Source: PFJX01 sp964542455
GTDB taxonomy: Bacteria; Pseudomonadota; Gammaproteobacteria; Burkholderiales; Thiobacillaceae
Length of the DNA: 64,000 nt
NCBI GenBank assembly: GCA_964542455.1
Contig: CAZIUC010000020.1
Coordinates: 1 to 64,000 of the forward strand
Direction: 5' to 3'
Shown: positions 56,191 to 64,000 of the stretch, in pieces
Position numbering within the stretch: position 1 is the first letter of the stretch
How the letters are laid out: each line of letters starts with the position of its first letter
Made by a program: the position numbers and the translations under genes
The notes under the pieces: generated by a model
What the model was told of the DNA's origin: nothing
What the model saw: the letters and a program-made list of their open reading frames with translations, nothing else
The model's database searches: none

Positions 56191-58060
56191 AAAGCACCTC
56201 CAACGCTTCGTTCCAGACTTGCCGGTCAAGGTGGAGGCCCTGGATCGCGGCGATCTGCCGGTCGCGCCAGTTTCCCCAGTTTCCGGGCGCGTCGATGCGC
56301 GCGTAGCAGGGCGAGGTGGTGCCGAAGTTGTGCGCGATGTTGCCGACGAAGGCGCGGAAGTTGGCCAGGGCGCCAGCCAGTTCTTCCGCCTGATTCCACC
56401 AGTTGGCCGGCGCTTCGAGCAGCGAGGTCAGCAGGTCCAGCCGTTCCAGGATGGTCTGCTGCTTTATCCGGTATTTCTCGCGCATTTCGGCACGCACGCT
56501 TTCCAGGGTTTCCGCGACCACGCTTGTCGGGAGCGGCCGCGCCGGGTAGCCCAGCGCGGTCAAGCGCTGCATGGAAAACAGCATGACGTCGCCGTGGAAC
56601 TGGCGCTCGAATTCGCCGCAGAGGTCGACCAGCGCCTGTTCGGAGACGATGCCGGGGCGGAATTCGGAGGAGCCGGTCGCTTCCAGCGTGCGCTTGTGCA
56701 GCATCGGCAGGTTGGCGGAGACGAAACGCTCGCCCATTTCGGCTTTGAGCAGGCGGCCCATGGTGGGGCCGGACATGCGCAGGCGCAGCGGCGCGTAGGG
56801 GATGAACCAGTTCAGCGCCTCGGGCCGGAACACGTAGTTGCCGGTGTAGATGGTGCGCGCCGGCTGCACGCTGGCCAGCGCGTCCTGGTATTCGAACCAG
56901 GTGATGCGGGTGGGGTGTTCGCCGTGGAAGAAGCTGTTCAGGCGTTGCGAGAATGCCGCGAAGCAGACCGCGTTGTCGGGCCGCCCCGCCAGGGGGCAGC
57001 GATAGCGATAGGCGTCCCCAGCTTGCTGGAAGCCGAACAGGTCGGCCATGTCGTGATAAGCGGCGTCACCCCCGCCGGTGGCGCCGGGTTGCCGGTAGGC
57101 CTGGCCGGGTTCGCCGGCGGCCATTTCGCGCAGGAAACCGATCACGTCATCCATGAAATTGCCGGCCATCACCGCCGGCGAGACGGGCGGGTCGCCGACC
57201 ACCTTGCCGGTCAGGATTTGCGCGTCGGTGCGGGTGAAGATTTCATCGAGGCGGTAGAGAAAGTTGACCGCGCAGACCTCCTTGCCGCCCTGCGCCGTAG
57301 CGACTTTCACCTTGAATTCCTGGTCGGCGTCGATGGTGTAGAACAACACGGCTTCGTCACCCGTGAACATCTCGGCCAGCTTCAGGTAGGCGATGTTGCG
57401 CATCATCGCCTGGCCCTTGTGGCCGTAAGCCTCGCGGCGGTGGACGCCGACGATGGCGGAGAGATCCGGCGAGCCTTTCTCCCCCCTTTGAAAAAGGGGG
57501 GCTGGGGGGGATTTCTCCGAGGGTTGTGCGAGTGCGACCGTTGCTAAATCTGATGAAGCCCCTACCCTTCGGTACCCCCTGCCCCCCTTTGGGAAAGGGG
57601 GGTTCTCCAGCCCCTCCATCAGCGCGAGCTGTTCGTCCAGGCCGAAATAGTGGGTGGTGAGCCCCGACTGGTCGAATTCACGGGCGATCTCACGGTGCTG
57701 CTTGATACATGCGGCGTCACTGGAATCGTCGGCCAGCAACACGGAAACCTTGCGCCAGCGGCCATCGACCTGGCCGCCATAGCCGTAGTTACGGCACAAC
57801 TCCAGCAGACTATCGAGGCAATCCCTCAGGTGCAGCGGGCTGTCCGCCACCGGGATGGCGATGACGAAGTGGTGGCGGTGGTCTTCGCCCTGGGCGGCGA
57901 TGAGTTGTTCCAGCTCGCGGAATGCGGCCTGGTAGGGCTTCAGCAGCGCTTCATTCAGACCGCCGTCCCAGAGCGCGCTTTCCAGTTCGGCGATGGCGCC
58001 GCGTTGATCCGCTATCCAGGCTTCGAGGTCAGCGGGCGGACAGATAGGTTGGGAAGGCAT
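56186..58060 (-). CDS. Glycosyltransferase-like protein (GT-A type) with an in-frame palindromic insert
   Basis: A 624-aa cytoplasmic protein. An N-terminal GT-A-like fold shows HHFVIAIPVADSPLHLRDCL, VSVLLADDSSDAACIKQ and later LFYTIDADQEFKV, a DxD-like metal site. The C-terminal half (NYVFRPEALNWFIPYAPLRL, MSGPTMGRLLKAEMGERFVS) resembles sugar-transfer proteins acting on large substrates, but no named family is certain. Residues about 153-197 (NPPFPKGGRGYRRVGASSDL onward to FQRGEKGS) are a family K repeat inserted in frame. It starts 32 bp inside the TPP gene, so the two are co-expressed. The stop is provided by a second repeat. Confidence 0.82.
   Translation of the reverse strand: MPSQPICPPADLEAWIADQRGAIAELESALWDGGLNEALLKPYQAAFRELEQLIAAQGEDHRHHFVIAIPVADSPLHLRDCLDSLLELCRNYGYGGQVDGRWRKVSVLLADDSSDAACIKQHREIAREFDQSGLTTHYFGLDEQLALMEGLENPPFPKGGRGYRRVGASSDLATVALAQPSEKSPPAPLFQRGEKGSPDLSAIVGVHRREAYGHKGQAMMRNIAYLKLAEMFTGDEAVLFYTIDADQEFKVKVATAQGGKEVCAVNFLYRLDEIFTRTDAQILTGKVVGDPPVSPAVMAGNFMDDVIGFLREMAAGEPGQAYRQPGATGGGDAAYHDMADLFGFQQAGDAYRYRCPLAGRPDNAVCFAAFSQRLNSFFHGEHPTRITWFEYQDALASVQPARTIYTGNYVFRPEALNWFIPYAPLRLRMSGPTMGRLLKAEMGERFVSANLPMLHKRTLEATGSSEFRPGIVSEQALVDLCGEFERQFHGDVMLFSMQRLTALGYPARPLPTSVVAETLESVRAEMREKYRIKQQTILERLDLLTSLLEAPANWWNQAEELAGALANFRAFVGNIAHNFGTTSPCYARIDAPGNWGNWRDRQIAAIQGLHLDRQVWNEALEVLL
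57470..57604. repeat. Family K palindrome inside the glycosyltransferase-like gene
   Basis: Arms CCCCCCTTTGAAAAAGGGGG and CCCCCCTTTGGGAAAGGGGG are inverted, and the centre includes CTGATGAAGCCCCTACCCTT from 57549, as at 5352 and 47625. About 135 bp, 45 codons, without stop codons in the gene's frame. Confidence 0.93.
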
Positions 58061-59711
58061 TCTTGTCCAGCATGATTTCGATGAGGTTGATCGAACCCTC
58101 CAGGTCCGCGTGGGCGAACAGGTCGTCGAGGTCGGCCTCGCATTCGATCTTGCGGTGATTGATGCCGAAGGACTGGGCCAGCAATTGGAAATCCGGATTG
58201 ACGAAGTCGCAGTCGATGTAACGCTCGCCGTACAACTGGAACTGGTTCTTGCGGATCAGGCCCATGCTGGCGTTGTTGATGACCACCACGTTGAGCGGAA
58301 TGGCGTAGTTCACCGCCGTCATGATCTCCATGCAGCACATCTGGAAGCCGCCATCGCCGAGGATGGCGAAGGTCGGGCCGTTCCTGGCGAAAAATTGGGC
58401 GCCGATGGCCGCCGGAATCGCGTGGCCCAGTGAGGAAATACCGGAATTCGGGAAGTAGTGGTTGGCGTGCGAGACATCAAAAAAGCTCTGCGCGAACACG
58501 ATGTTGTCATCGAAGATCATCGCGTCTTCGGGAAAACGCGTGGCCAACCCGGCGAAGAACGCTTCCATGAGACGGAATTGCGTGTTCCGGTTAGCTTCTT
58601 CCTCACCCGGCGGCGACGCGGCGACCAGACGATGCGCGGCCAGTTTCTCTAGGCGAGCACTGGCAAGCCCATGGCTGGCCGCGTCGGATTCCAGCAAGGC
58701 CAGCAGTTCCGTCAGCACATCGCGAATGTCGCCGTGGATTGCCACATCCGCCGTGAACACCTTGTTCAATTGCGCGGCATCGCGGTCCACCTGCGCCACT
58801 TTCTTGTCGGCCAGCAATTTACTGTCCCACAGGTAGCTGGTGCGCTCGTTGAAGCCGGCGCCGAGAAAGATCACCAGGTCGGCATGCTCGACGATGTAGC
58901 GGTAGGCGTCGCCGTTCGAGGTGACGCCCAGACAACCGAGCGAGAGCTGCGAGCCTTCGCTCACCACGCCCTTGGCCTTGAGGCTGGAAGCCACCGGAAT
59001 GCCCAGCGCCTTGCTCAGGCGCGCCACGTCGCCGCGCGCGCCGGCTTTGATCGCGCCATAACCGGCGACGATGACCGGCGTGCTCGCCGCCTGGATCAAT
59101 CGCTCCAGCGCTTCCACCGGCCCGGACTGGGTTTGGCGCTGCTCGTTGTGGCGCGGAATATGGAGTTGATCGAGCACGCTCGCATCGACCAATTCCTTCT
59201 GCACGTTGTAGGGTATGGACAGCAGCACCGGGCCGGGATCGCGCGAGAACAAGGCGCGAGTGGCCTGATTGAGGACTTGGCCGAGGTAATCGGTGCGTTC
59301 GATGAGCTTGTGATAACGGGTGATGCTGCTGAACAGGCTGCCCTGGTCGATCGCCCCGCCTTCGCCGGAACTCTCCTGCAGGCCGCCCTTTCCGAAAATG
59401 TAGGTGGAGGTTTCGCCGGTAATCACCAGCACCGGCAGGCGTTCGGCATAGGCATTGGCGATGCCGGTCACCAGGTTGGTGGCACCGGGGCCGGCCGTGG
59501 CGATACAAGCAGCAACCTTGTGGGAAACCCTGGCATAGCCGCCGGCCATGAAGGCCGCGCCCTGCTCGTGCTTGACCAGCACACTGTGAACCCGCGAGCC
59601 ATGCAGATGATCGTAGATAGGCAGGACATGCGCGCCCGGCATGCCGAAGATATGTTCGACGCCAAGACGCTCCAGATACCTGACGATCAATTCACTGACG
59701 GAAATTTTCAT
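58029..59711 (-). CDS. Thiamine-diphosphate-dependent enzyme, acetolactate-synthase-like
   Basis: A 560-aa decarboxylase/synthase of the TPP superfamily from ATG 59711; the frame further up looks non-coding. The catalytic Glu is in LVKHEQGAAFMAGGYAR, FAD or dimer region GPGATNLVTGIANAY, and the ThDP-Mg motif is LGDGGFQMCCMEI through NVVVINNASMG. It differs from IlvB in the C-terminal part and has no small subunit nearby, so it is probably not valine biosynthesis. Context (glycosyltransferase-like and CapK-like genes) suggests production of a building block for a cell-surface polymer or lipid. Confidence 0.88.
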   Translation of the reverse strand: MKISVSELIVRYLERLGVEHIFGMPGAHVLPIYDHLHGSRVHSVLVKHEQGAAFMAGGYARVSHKVAACIATAGPGATNLVTGIANAYAERLPVLVITGETSTYIFGKGGLQESSGEGGAIDQGSLFSSITRYHKLIERTDYLGQVLNQATRALFSRDPGPVLLSIPYNVQKELVDASVLDQLHIPRHNEQRQTQSGPVEALERLIQAASTPVIVAGYGAIKAGARGDVARLSKALGIPVASSLKAKGVVSEGSQLSLGCLGVTSNGDAYRYIVEHADLVIFLGAGFNERTSYLWDSKLLADKKVAQVDRDAAQLNKVFTADVAIHGDIRDVLTELLALLESDAASHGLASARLEKLAAHRLVAASPPGEEEANRNTQFRLMEAFFAGLATRFPEDAMIFDDNIVFAQSFFDVSHANHYFPNSGISSLGHAIPAAIGAQFFARNGPTFAILGDGGFQMCCMEIMTAVNYAIPLNVVVINNASMGLIRKNQFQLYGERYIDCDFVNPDFQLLAQSFGINHRKIECEADLDDLFAHADLEGSINLIEIMLDKNAFPTYLSAR

Positions 59712-59858
59712 GTCGTTTGGCTTGCCGCGGCGCGCCGAACTCTTTCCTCGGTGCCGCGCGCCATACTGGTGCGGGGAAGGGGGCGGATTTGAGCACAAGA
59801 CGCCCCCTGCGGGAACCGTGGAACAGCACCTGTTCGATTACGAAGGCGTTCGCGCCCC

Positions 59859-59930
59859 TGTAGCGCCGGCGTCTCGCCGGCTTCGTGGGCCTGATCAGAA
59901 GGACGAAGCCGGCGAGGCGCCGGCGCTACA
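59859..59930. repeat. ~72-bp palindromic repeat (family R)
   Basis: TGTAGCGCCGGCGTCTCGCC and GGCGAGGCGCCGGCGCTACA flank a CCTGATCAGAAGG centre. It is intergenic between the TPP gene and the OmpA lipoprotein gene. Confidence 0.9.
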
Positions 59931-59959
59931 GGGGGCAGGCTCAGCCGTTTTTAAGAAGC

Positions 59960-59993
59960 AAAAAAAAAGCCGGGTGTCCAGGACACCCGGCCG
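59960..59993 (-). terminator. Rho-independent terminator of the OmpA-family lipoprotein gene
   Basis: On the minus strand, GCCGGGTGTCC and GGACACCCGGC form an 11-bp stem followed by eight or more T residues. It lies about 15 bp after the gene's stop codon. Confidence 0.93.
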
Positions 59994-60007
59994 CTGTGAA
60001 ACGTGGC

Positions 60008-60697
60008 TCAGTACAGTACGACCAGCACGACGCGACGGTTTTTCGCGCGGCCGTCGCGGTTCATGTTGCTGGCGACCGGCATGCTCTCACCGTAGGAGAT
60101 GGCGGAAAGGCGATGCAGCGGGATGCCGCCTTTGGCATAGAGATAGCGGCGCACGGCATCCGCGCGTTGCTGGCCTACTTTCAGGTTGACCGCTTCGCTG
60201 CCGGTGCTGTCGGTGTGGCCCTGCACTTCGACGAAGACGCCGCGGCCTTCAGACTTGACCTTGCTGGCGAACTCGTCGAGCGCGGCCATCGCTTCCTTGC
60301 TCAACAGCGCCTTGCTATGGCCGAACTTGACCTTGTCTTCGGACAGCACGACTTCATAAGCCATCTTGCCTTCGGCCAGCTTGCCGGCGGCGGCGGCGCG
60401 TTCCAGCGCCTCCTGGGAGGTCTTGGAAATCTGGGCGATGTCGGTCTCGTTCTTGGTCAGGCGATCGCCCTGTGCCCGCAGCGTAATGACGGCGTCGTCG
60501 AGTCGCTTGCTGGTGGCATCCAGGCCGACGGCGCCGGATTTGATAGCGGCATCCGTGGTGTTGGCGCGGCTTTCCAGCGCTTCGACGCGGGTAGTAGCCG
60601 GCTTGAGCTGGCTTTGCACATATTCATGCACATATTCCTTGGTGGCACAGCCGGAAAGCATGAGTGCCATAACAAGCAACTTCGGAATGTTGTTCAT
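60008..60697 (-). CDS. OmpA-family peptidoglycan-binding lipoprotein
   Basis: A 229-aa outer-membrane lipoprotein with lipobox LSGC (Cys17). A coiled-coil linker (ALESRANTTDAAIKSGAVGL to NETDIAQISKTSQEAL) precedes the OmpA C-terminal domain (VEVQGHTDSTGSEAVNLKVG, SAISYGESMPVASNMNRDGR AKNRRV), whose Asp and Arg bind diaminopimelate. It tethers the outer membrane to peptidoglycan. Similar to Pal/YiaD-type proteins; monocistronic. Confidence 0.93.
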   Translation of the reverse strand: MNNIPKLLVMALMLSGCATKEYVHEYVQSQLKPATTRVEALESRANTTDAAIKSGAVGLDATSKRLDDAVITLRAQGDRLTKNETDIAQISKTSQEALERAAAAGKLAEGKMAYEVVLSEDKVKFGHSKALLSKEAMAALDEFASKVKSEGRGVFVEVQGHTDSTGSEAVNLKVGQQRADAVRRYLYAKGGIPLHRLSAISYGESMPVASNMNRDGRAKNRRVVLVVLY

Positions 60698-60779
60698 CTA
60701 AAGCTCCATTGTTCTGCGGTAAGGTATTGATTGCAGGATAACTTATCGGCGTGGAACGTCCAACCTTGAATCAGGGTTT

Positions 60780-62165
60780 TTACTGCGACGGGTAATAAAT
60801 ATTTCCGGCGTCTTCCAGCTCTATCTTCACCGGCGTGTCGTCGAGCTGAACCGGATCGACACCCACCAGGCCGGGAAACACCACCACCGTGGCCACCATG
60901 AGCACCTGAATGATCAGGAAAGGCACCGCGCCCCAGTAGATGTCGGTGGTTTTCACCTCTCTGGGCGCCACGCTCTTGAGGTAGAACAGCGCGAAGCCGA
61001 ACGGCGGGTGCATGAACGAAGTCTGCATGTTGATCCCCAGCAGCACGCCGAACCAGACCAGATCGATGCCCAGCTTGTGCGCCACGGGCGCCAACAGCGG
61101 GACGATGATGAAGGCGATCTCGAAGAAATCCAGGAAGAATGCCAGCAGGAATACCAGCAGGTTCACCACAAGCAAAAAGCCCAGTTCGCCGCCGGGCAAT
61201 CCGGTGAGCAGCGATTCCACCCAGAGGTCACCGTCGAGCAGGCGGAACACCAGGGAAAAAACGGTGGAGCCGATGAGAATGAAGATGACGAAGGTGGTGA
61301 GACGAGTGGTGGCCTCCATCGCCTGTGTGAGCACCGTGCGTTGCAGCCGTCCCTTGGCCAGCGCCAGCAACAGGGCGCCCGCGGCACCCATGGCGCCGCC
61401 CTCGGTGGGCGTGGCGATGCCCATGAAGATGGTGCCCAGCACCAGGAAGATCAGCAGCAGCGGCGGCAGCATGGCGGAGAGCGATTTCAGCAGCAGCGCG
61501 CCGCCACGCAGGCTGCGCGCCTCGGCGGGCAACGCCGGCATGGCCTTCGGCCAGACCAGGCTGACGAGCAACACGAATCCGGCATAAAGCCCGGTAAGTA
61601 TCAGGGCGGGAGTCAAGGCGCCGCGATACATGTCGCCCACAGAGACACCCAACTGGTCGGCCAGCACGATCAGCACCAGGGAAGGCGGGATGATCTGCGC
61701 CAGAGTGCCGGAAGCGGCGATGACGCCGCTGGCCAGGCGCTTGTCGTAGCCGTAACGCAACATGATGGGCAGGGAGATCAATCCCATCGCGATCACCGAA
61801 GCGGCCACCACGCCGGTGGTGGCGGCGAGCAGCGCGCCGACGAAGACCACCGCGTAGGCGAGGCCACCCCGGATCGGCCCGAACAACTGGCCGAGACTGT
61901 CGAGCAGTTCTTCCGCCATGCCGCTCTTTTCCAGGATCAAGCCCATGAAAGTGAAGAACGGAATCGCCAACAAGGTGGCGTTGGACATGATGCCGAACAC
62001 CCGCTCCGGCAGCGCCTGCAATTGTTCGAAACCGAAATAGTCCAGTTGCGTGCCGACCAGGGCGAACAACAGGCCATTGGCCGCCAGCGAGAAAGCCACC
62101 GGGTAGCCGAGCAGCAGGAACGCCACCAGGCCGAGAAACATCAGGGGCGCCATGAGATCGAACAT
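60780..62165 (-). CDS. dctM: TRAP transporter large permease (DctM-type)
   Basis: A 461-aa inner-membrane protein with about twelve helices, the ion-coupled transport subunit of a TRAP transporter. Family features are FLLLGYPVAFSLAANGLLFA and the GGAMGAAGALLLALAKGRLQ and FAIIVPLLAPVAHKLGIDL-like regions. Its ATG overlaps the small-subunit TGA as TGATG. The substrate is unknown; TRAP systems take up organic acids and need a periplasmic binding protein, which is not adjacent. Confidence 0.93.
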   Translation of the reverse strand: MFDLMAPLMFLGLVAFLLLGYPVAFSLAANGLLFALVGTQLDYFGFEQLQALPERVFGIMSNATLLAIPFFTFMGLILEKSGMAEELLDSLGQLFGPIRGGLAYAVVFVGALLAATTGVVAASVIAMGLISLPIMLRYGYDKRLASGVIAASGTLAQIIPPSLVLIVLADQLGVSVGDMYRGALTPALILTGLYAGFVLLVSLVWPKAMPALPAEARSLRGGALLLKSLSAMLPPLLLIFLVLGTIFMGIATPTEGGAMGAAGALLLALAKGRLQRTVLTQAMEATTRLTTFVIFILIGSTVFSLVFRLLDGDLWVESLLTGLPGGELGFLLVVNLLVFLLAFFLDFFEIAFIIVPLLAPVAHKLGIDLVWFGVLLGINMQTSFMHPPFGFALFYLKSVAPREVKTTDIYWGAVPFLIIQVLMVATVVVFPGLVGVDPVQLDDTPVKIELEDAGNIYYPSQ

Positions 62166-62704
62166 CACACGATTTCCTCGGCGTGTTCCTGAGCCAGGGG
62201 GGCGTGGCCGGCGAGGAAGGCGGCGCGTTTGATGACTTCCGCCACCCCTTGCAGCCAGAGCAGGCCGAATCCGAGCGGAATCGCGAATTTGATTGGCCAG
62301 CGCAACAAGCCGCCGGCATCCGGCGAGGTTTCACTCACCGCCCAGGACGCCGCGAACCCAGCCCAACCCATCCAGACCAGCAGTCCGCACAGCGGCAGCA
62401 GAAACAACAGGCCGCCGAACAAATCCACCCAGGCCCGCAAGCGCGGCGAGAAACGCCCATAGAGGATGTCGATGCGGACATGGCCGTTGTGTTTGAGGGT
62501 GTAGCCGGCGCCGAGAAGAAAGATCAGGGCGAACAGATACCACTGGATTTCCAGCCAGGCGTTGGAGGAACGGTCGAAGCCATAGCGCATGACCGCGTTG
62601 CCGGAGGAAATCAGCGTGGCGGCGAGCACCAGCCACATGGCGGCGCGGCCGACGCGCTCATTGAGCGCGTCGATGGCACGGGAGAGGGAGAGGAGGTGGT
62701 TCAT
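62165..62704 (-). CDS. dctQ: TRAP transporter small permease (DctQ-type)
   Basis: A 179-aa, four-helix membrane protein (AMWLVLAATLISSGNAVMRYG, IQWYLFALIFLLGAGYTLKH, LFGGLLFLLPLCGLLVWMGW, FAIPLGFGLLWLQGVAEVI), with the DctQ signature around NAWLEIQWYLFALIFLLGAG. It starts at ATG 62704, just downstream of a 125-bp nested inverted repeat that may lie in its promoter region. Confidence 0.9.
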   Translation of the reverse strand: MNHLLSLSRAIDALNERVGRAAMWLVLAATLISSGNAVMRYGFDRSSNAWLEIQWYLFALIFLLGAGYTLKHNGHVRIDILYGRFSPRLRAWVDLFGGLLFLLPLCGLLVWMGWAGFAASWAVSETSPDAGGLLRWPIKFAIPLGFGLLWLQGVAEVIKRAAFLAGHAPLAQEHAEEIV

Positions 62705-62707
62705 CCG

Positions 62708-62832
62708 AGATTGTCCATTAGCCAAAGTAGGCATGTAACGCAGGCGTCCCGCCTGCTTCGTAGGCATGATCGGAAGGACAAAGCAGGCGGGACGCCTGCG
62801 CTACAGGTGGGCCTCCGGCTAATGGACAATCT
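62708..62832. repeat. 125-bp nested inverted repeat containing a family R element
   Basis: The outer arms AGATTGTCCATTAGCC (62708-62723) and GGCTAATGGACAATCT (62817-62832) are perfect 16-bp inverses. Between them lies a family R palindrome (62734-62805). The structure resembles a small MITE-like insertion with its own terminal inverted repeats. Confidence 0.85.
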
Positions 62833-62848
62833 GGGTTCATGTCTATTG

Positions 62849-62880
62849 ACCGTCATTCCCGCATTCACGGGAATGACGGT
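62849..62880. repeat. dRS3-like palindrome ACCGTCATTCCCG-N6-CGGGAATGACGGT
   Basis: A perfect 13-bp stem with a 6-nt loop, carrying ATTCCC-N8-GGGAAT, the core pattern of Neisseria dRS3 elements. It may also act as a weak terminator for the pmbA gene; no T run follows. Confidence 0.75.
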
Positions 62881-62886
62881 GGCTGT

Positions 62887-64000
62887 TCACTCGCCCGCTA
62901 TCGTCATGTTCCCGATGAGTATCGACCCCACCCGGCGTGAACCGCGTGTTTCCACATCCTTGCCGATGGCGACGATGCCACCCAGCATGTCGCGCATGTT
63001 GCCGGCGATGGTGATTTCCTCCACCGGATAGGCGATCACGCCGTTTTCCACCCAGAAACCCGCCGCCCCGCGCGAATAATCGCCGGTCACCATGTTCAGT
63101 CCCTGGCCCAGCAACTCGGTCACCACCAGGCCGCTACCCATCTTCTTGAGCAGCCCGGCGAAGTCCTCGCCGGTGGAAGGCACGATCAGGTTGTGGTTGC
63201 CGCCGGCGTTGCCGGTGGTCTTCATGCCCAGCTTGCGGGCGCTGTAGCTGCCCAGGAAATAGCCCTGGATCACGCCGTCGCGCACCACCTCCCGCTCATG
63301 TGTCGCCACGCCTTCCGAGTCGAACGGCGCCGAAGCCAGGCCACGCGGCAGGAAAGGGTTCTCAAACAACTGGAAGAAGGACGGGAAAACCTGGCTGCCC
63401 AGGCTGTCGAGCAGGAAAGAGGATTTGCGGTACAGGTGGCCGCCGGAAATGGCCGAGACGAAGCTGGCGATCAGGCCGGTGGCGATGGGGGCCTCGAACA
63501 GCACCGGGCACTGCCGAGTGGACAGCTTGCGCGCGTTCAGGCGCCGCACCGTGCGCTCTCCGGCGCGCCGCCCCACCGACTCCGGGCTATCCAGATCCTC
63601 GGCGGCGCGCGCCGTGGTGTACCAGTAGTCGCGCTGCATGGCGCCGTCTTCCTCGGCGATCACCGCGCACGAAAGGCTTTGCCGCGTGGTCGGATAACCA
63701 CCGGAAAAACCCAGGCTGTTGGCATAGATGAATTGCGAACTCTGTGTGGACAGAGAAGCGCCTTCCGAATTGTTGATGCGCGTATCCACGCCCAGCGCCG
63801 CCGCCTCGCATTCCTGTGCCAGGGTGGTCCCCAGCGCCACATCGACCGCCCAGGGGTGATAGATGTCCAGATCCGGCAGCAGGCGCGCCAGCAGGTTTTC
63901 CTCGGCCAGGCCGGCGCAATCGTCCTCGGCGGTATAGCGGGCGATGGTCAGCGCCTTTTCCACCGTGCGCGCCAGCGCGGCCGGGGAAAAATCGGAGGTG
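62887..64000 (-). CDS. pmbA: Metalloprotease PmbA/TldE (5' part outside the window)
   Basis: The last ~370 residues of a TldD/PmbA-family protein; full length is about 450. The frame continues past the window edge (SDFSPAALARTVEKALTIAR). Characteristic blocks are GVDTRINNSEGASLSTQSSQ, KSSFLLDSLGSQVFPSFF, GNAGGNHNLIVPSTGED and LGQGLNMVTGDYSRGAAGFW. With TldD it degrades or matures peptides such as microcin B17 precursor and CcdA. Confidence 0.93.
   Translation of the reverse strand, partial: TSDFSPAALARTVEKALTIARYTAEDDCAGLAEENLLARLLPDLDIYHPWAVDVALGTTLAQECEAAALGVDTRINNSEGASLSTQSSQFIYANSLGFSGGYPTTRQSLSCAVIAEEDGAMQRDYWYTTARAAEDLDSPESVGRRAGERTVRRLNARKLSTRQCPVLFEAPIATGLIASFVSAISGGHLYRKSSFLLDSLGSQVFPSFFQLFENPFLPRGLASAPFDSEGVATHEREVVRDGVIQGYFLGSYSARKLGMKTTGNAGGNHNLIVPSTGEDFAGLLKKMGSGLVVTELLGQGLNMVTGDYSRGAAGFWVENGVIAYPVEEITIAGNMRDMLGGIVAIGKDVETRGSRRVGSILIGNMTIAGE

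Noticed and set aside
5330..57604. Family K palindromes as ordinary transcription terminators
   Set aside because: The copies lack a consistent T run after the stem, occur inside genes and in tandem, and share long sequence identity; a mobile repeat explains them better.
58671..59792. 373-aa ORF antisense to the TPP enzyme
   Set aside because: No domain and overlaps a complete ThDP-binding enzyme.

Overview
The window reads as a GC-rich betaproteobacterial chromosome segment, most likely from a sulfur-oxidising lineage near Thiobacillaceae or Rhodocyclales. This placement is inferred from protein content and gene order (rne-rluC-HAD phosphatase with Rieske-sppA nearby, serS, mltF, dnaE, a TauE, DsrE, rhodanese and SoxY sulfur set, a TRAP transporter). 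No rRNA or marker search was possible. About 57 protein genes, one tRNA-Ser, one large CRISPR array and several families of small palindromic repeats can be supported. A 100-N assembly gap lies at 32526-32625.

Layout. 1-2.9 kb: CRISPR array with 38 full 37-nt repeats and no cas genes in view. 2.9-9.5 kb: low-molecular-weight tyrosine phosphatase, tRNA-Ser(CGA), mltF, serS and a hybrid histidine kinase. 9.9-18.3 kb: rof, sppA, Rieske protein, an HTH-REC regulator, an unknown gene, a HAD phosphatase, rluC and divergent rne with a long leader. 18.3-30.2 kb: an unknown gene, a PAS/GAF/GGDEF/EAL/REC protein, dnaE, SlyD-type FKBP, GH57 glucanotransferase, a lone SoxY and a DUF1134 protein. 30.2-38 kb: a moxR-DUF58-DUF4381-batA-batB-batC-batD operon, broken up by tandem repeats. 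38-49.6 kb: sulfur genes read outward from two divergent ArsR-rhodanese regulators. Leftward are DsrE, a persulfide-dioxygenase-like MBL protein, a CDF transporter, DUF3147, MFS and a rhodanese. Rightward are TauE/SafE, small proteins, a Met/Cys-type PLP enzyme, a cysteine desulfurase, a methyltransferase and a TlpA-type thioredoxin. 49.9-54 kb: SLC13/RCK transporter, DUF1415, MOSC and YkgJ-type proteins. 54-59.7 kb: CapK-like ligase, VapBC, a glycosyltransferase-like protein and a TPP enzyme. 60-64 kb: OmpA lipoprotein, TRAP permease pair and the 3' part of pmbA.

The most unusual signal is a set of palindromic repeats that enter coding sequence. A C-run/G-run palindrome, whose translation gives NPPFxKGG-type peptides, sits in frame inside the glycosyltransferase-like gene. 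It is duplicated in frame at the 3' end of batB, and forms six exact 138-bp tandem units between batA and the DUF4381 gene. A related module lies in a 37-codon in-frame insert just after the active-site cysteine of the cysteine desulfurase. A second family of about 72-bp palindromes supplies the last codons of the MOSC gene and the stop codon of the glycosyltransferase-like gene. The behaviour resembles the protein-coding palindromic elements of Rickettsia.

How the genes may work together (inference). The divergent ArsR-rhodanese pair shares a 22-bp dyad and probably senses sulfane sulfur. The flanking genes would oxidise persulfide, relay or export sulfur species and feed sulfur into cysteine, methionine and thiocofactor metabolism. 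The moxR/bat block is a membrane-associated AAA/vWA chaperone-like system.
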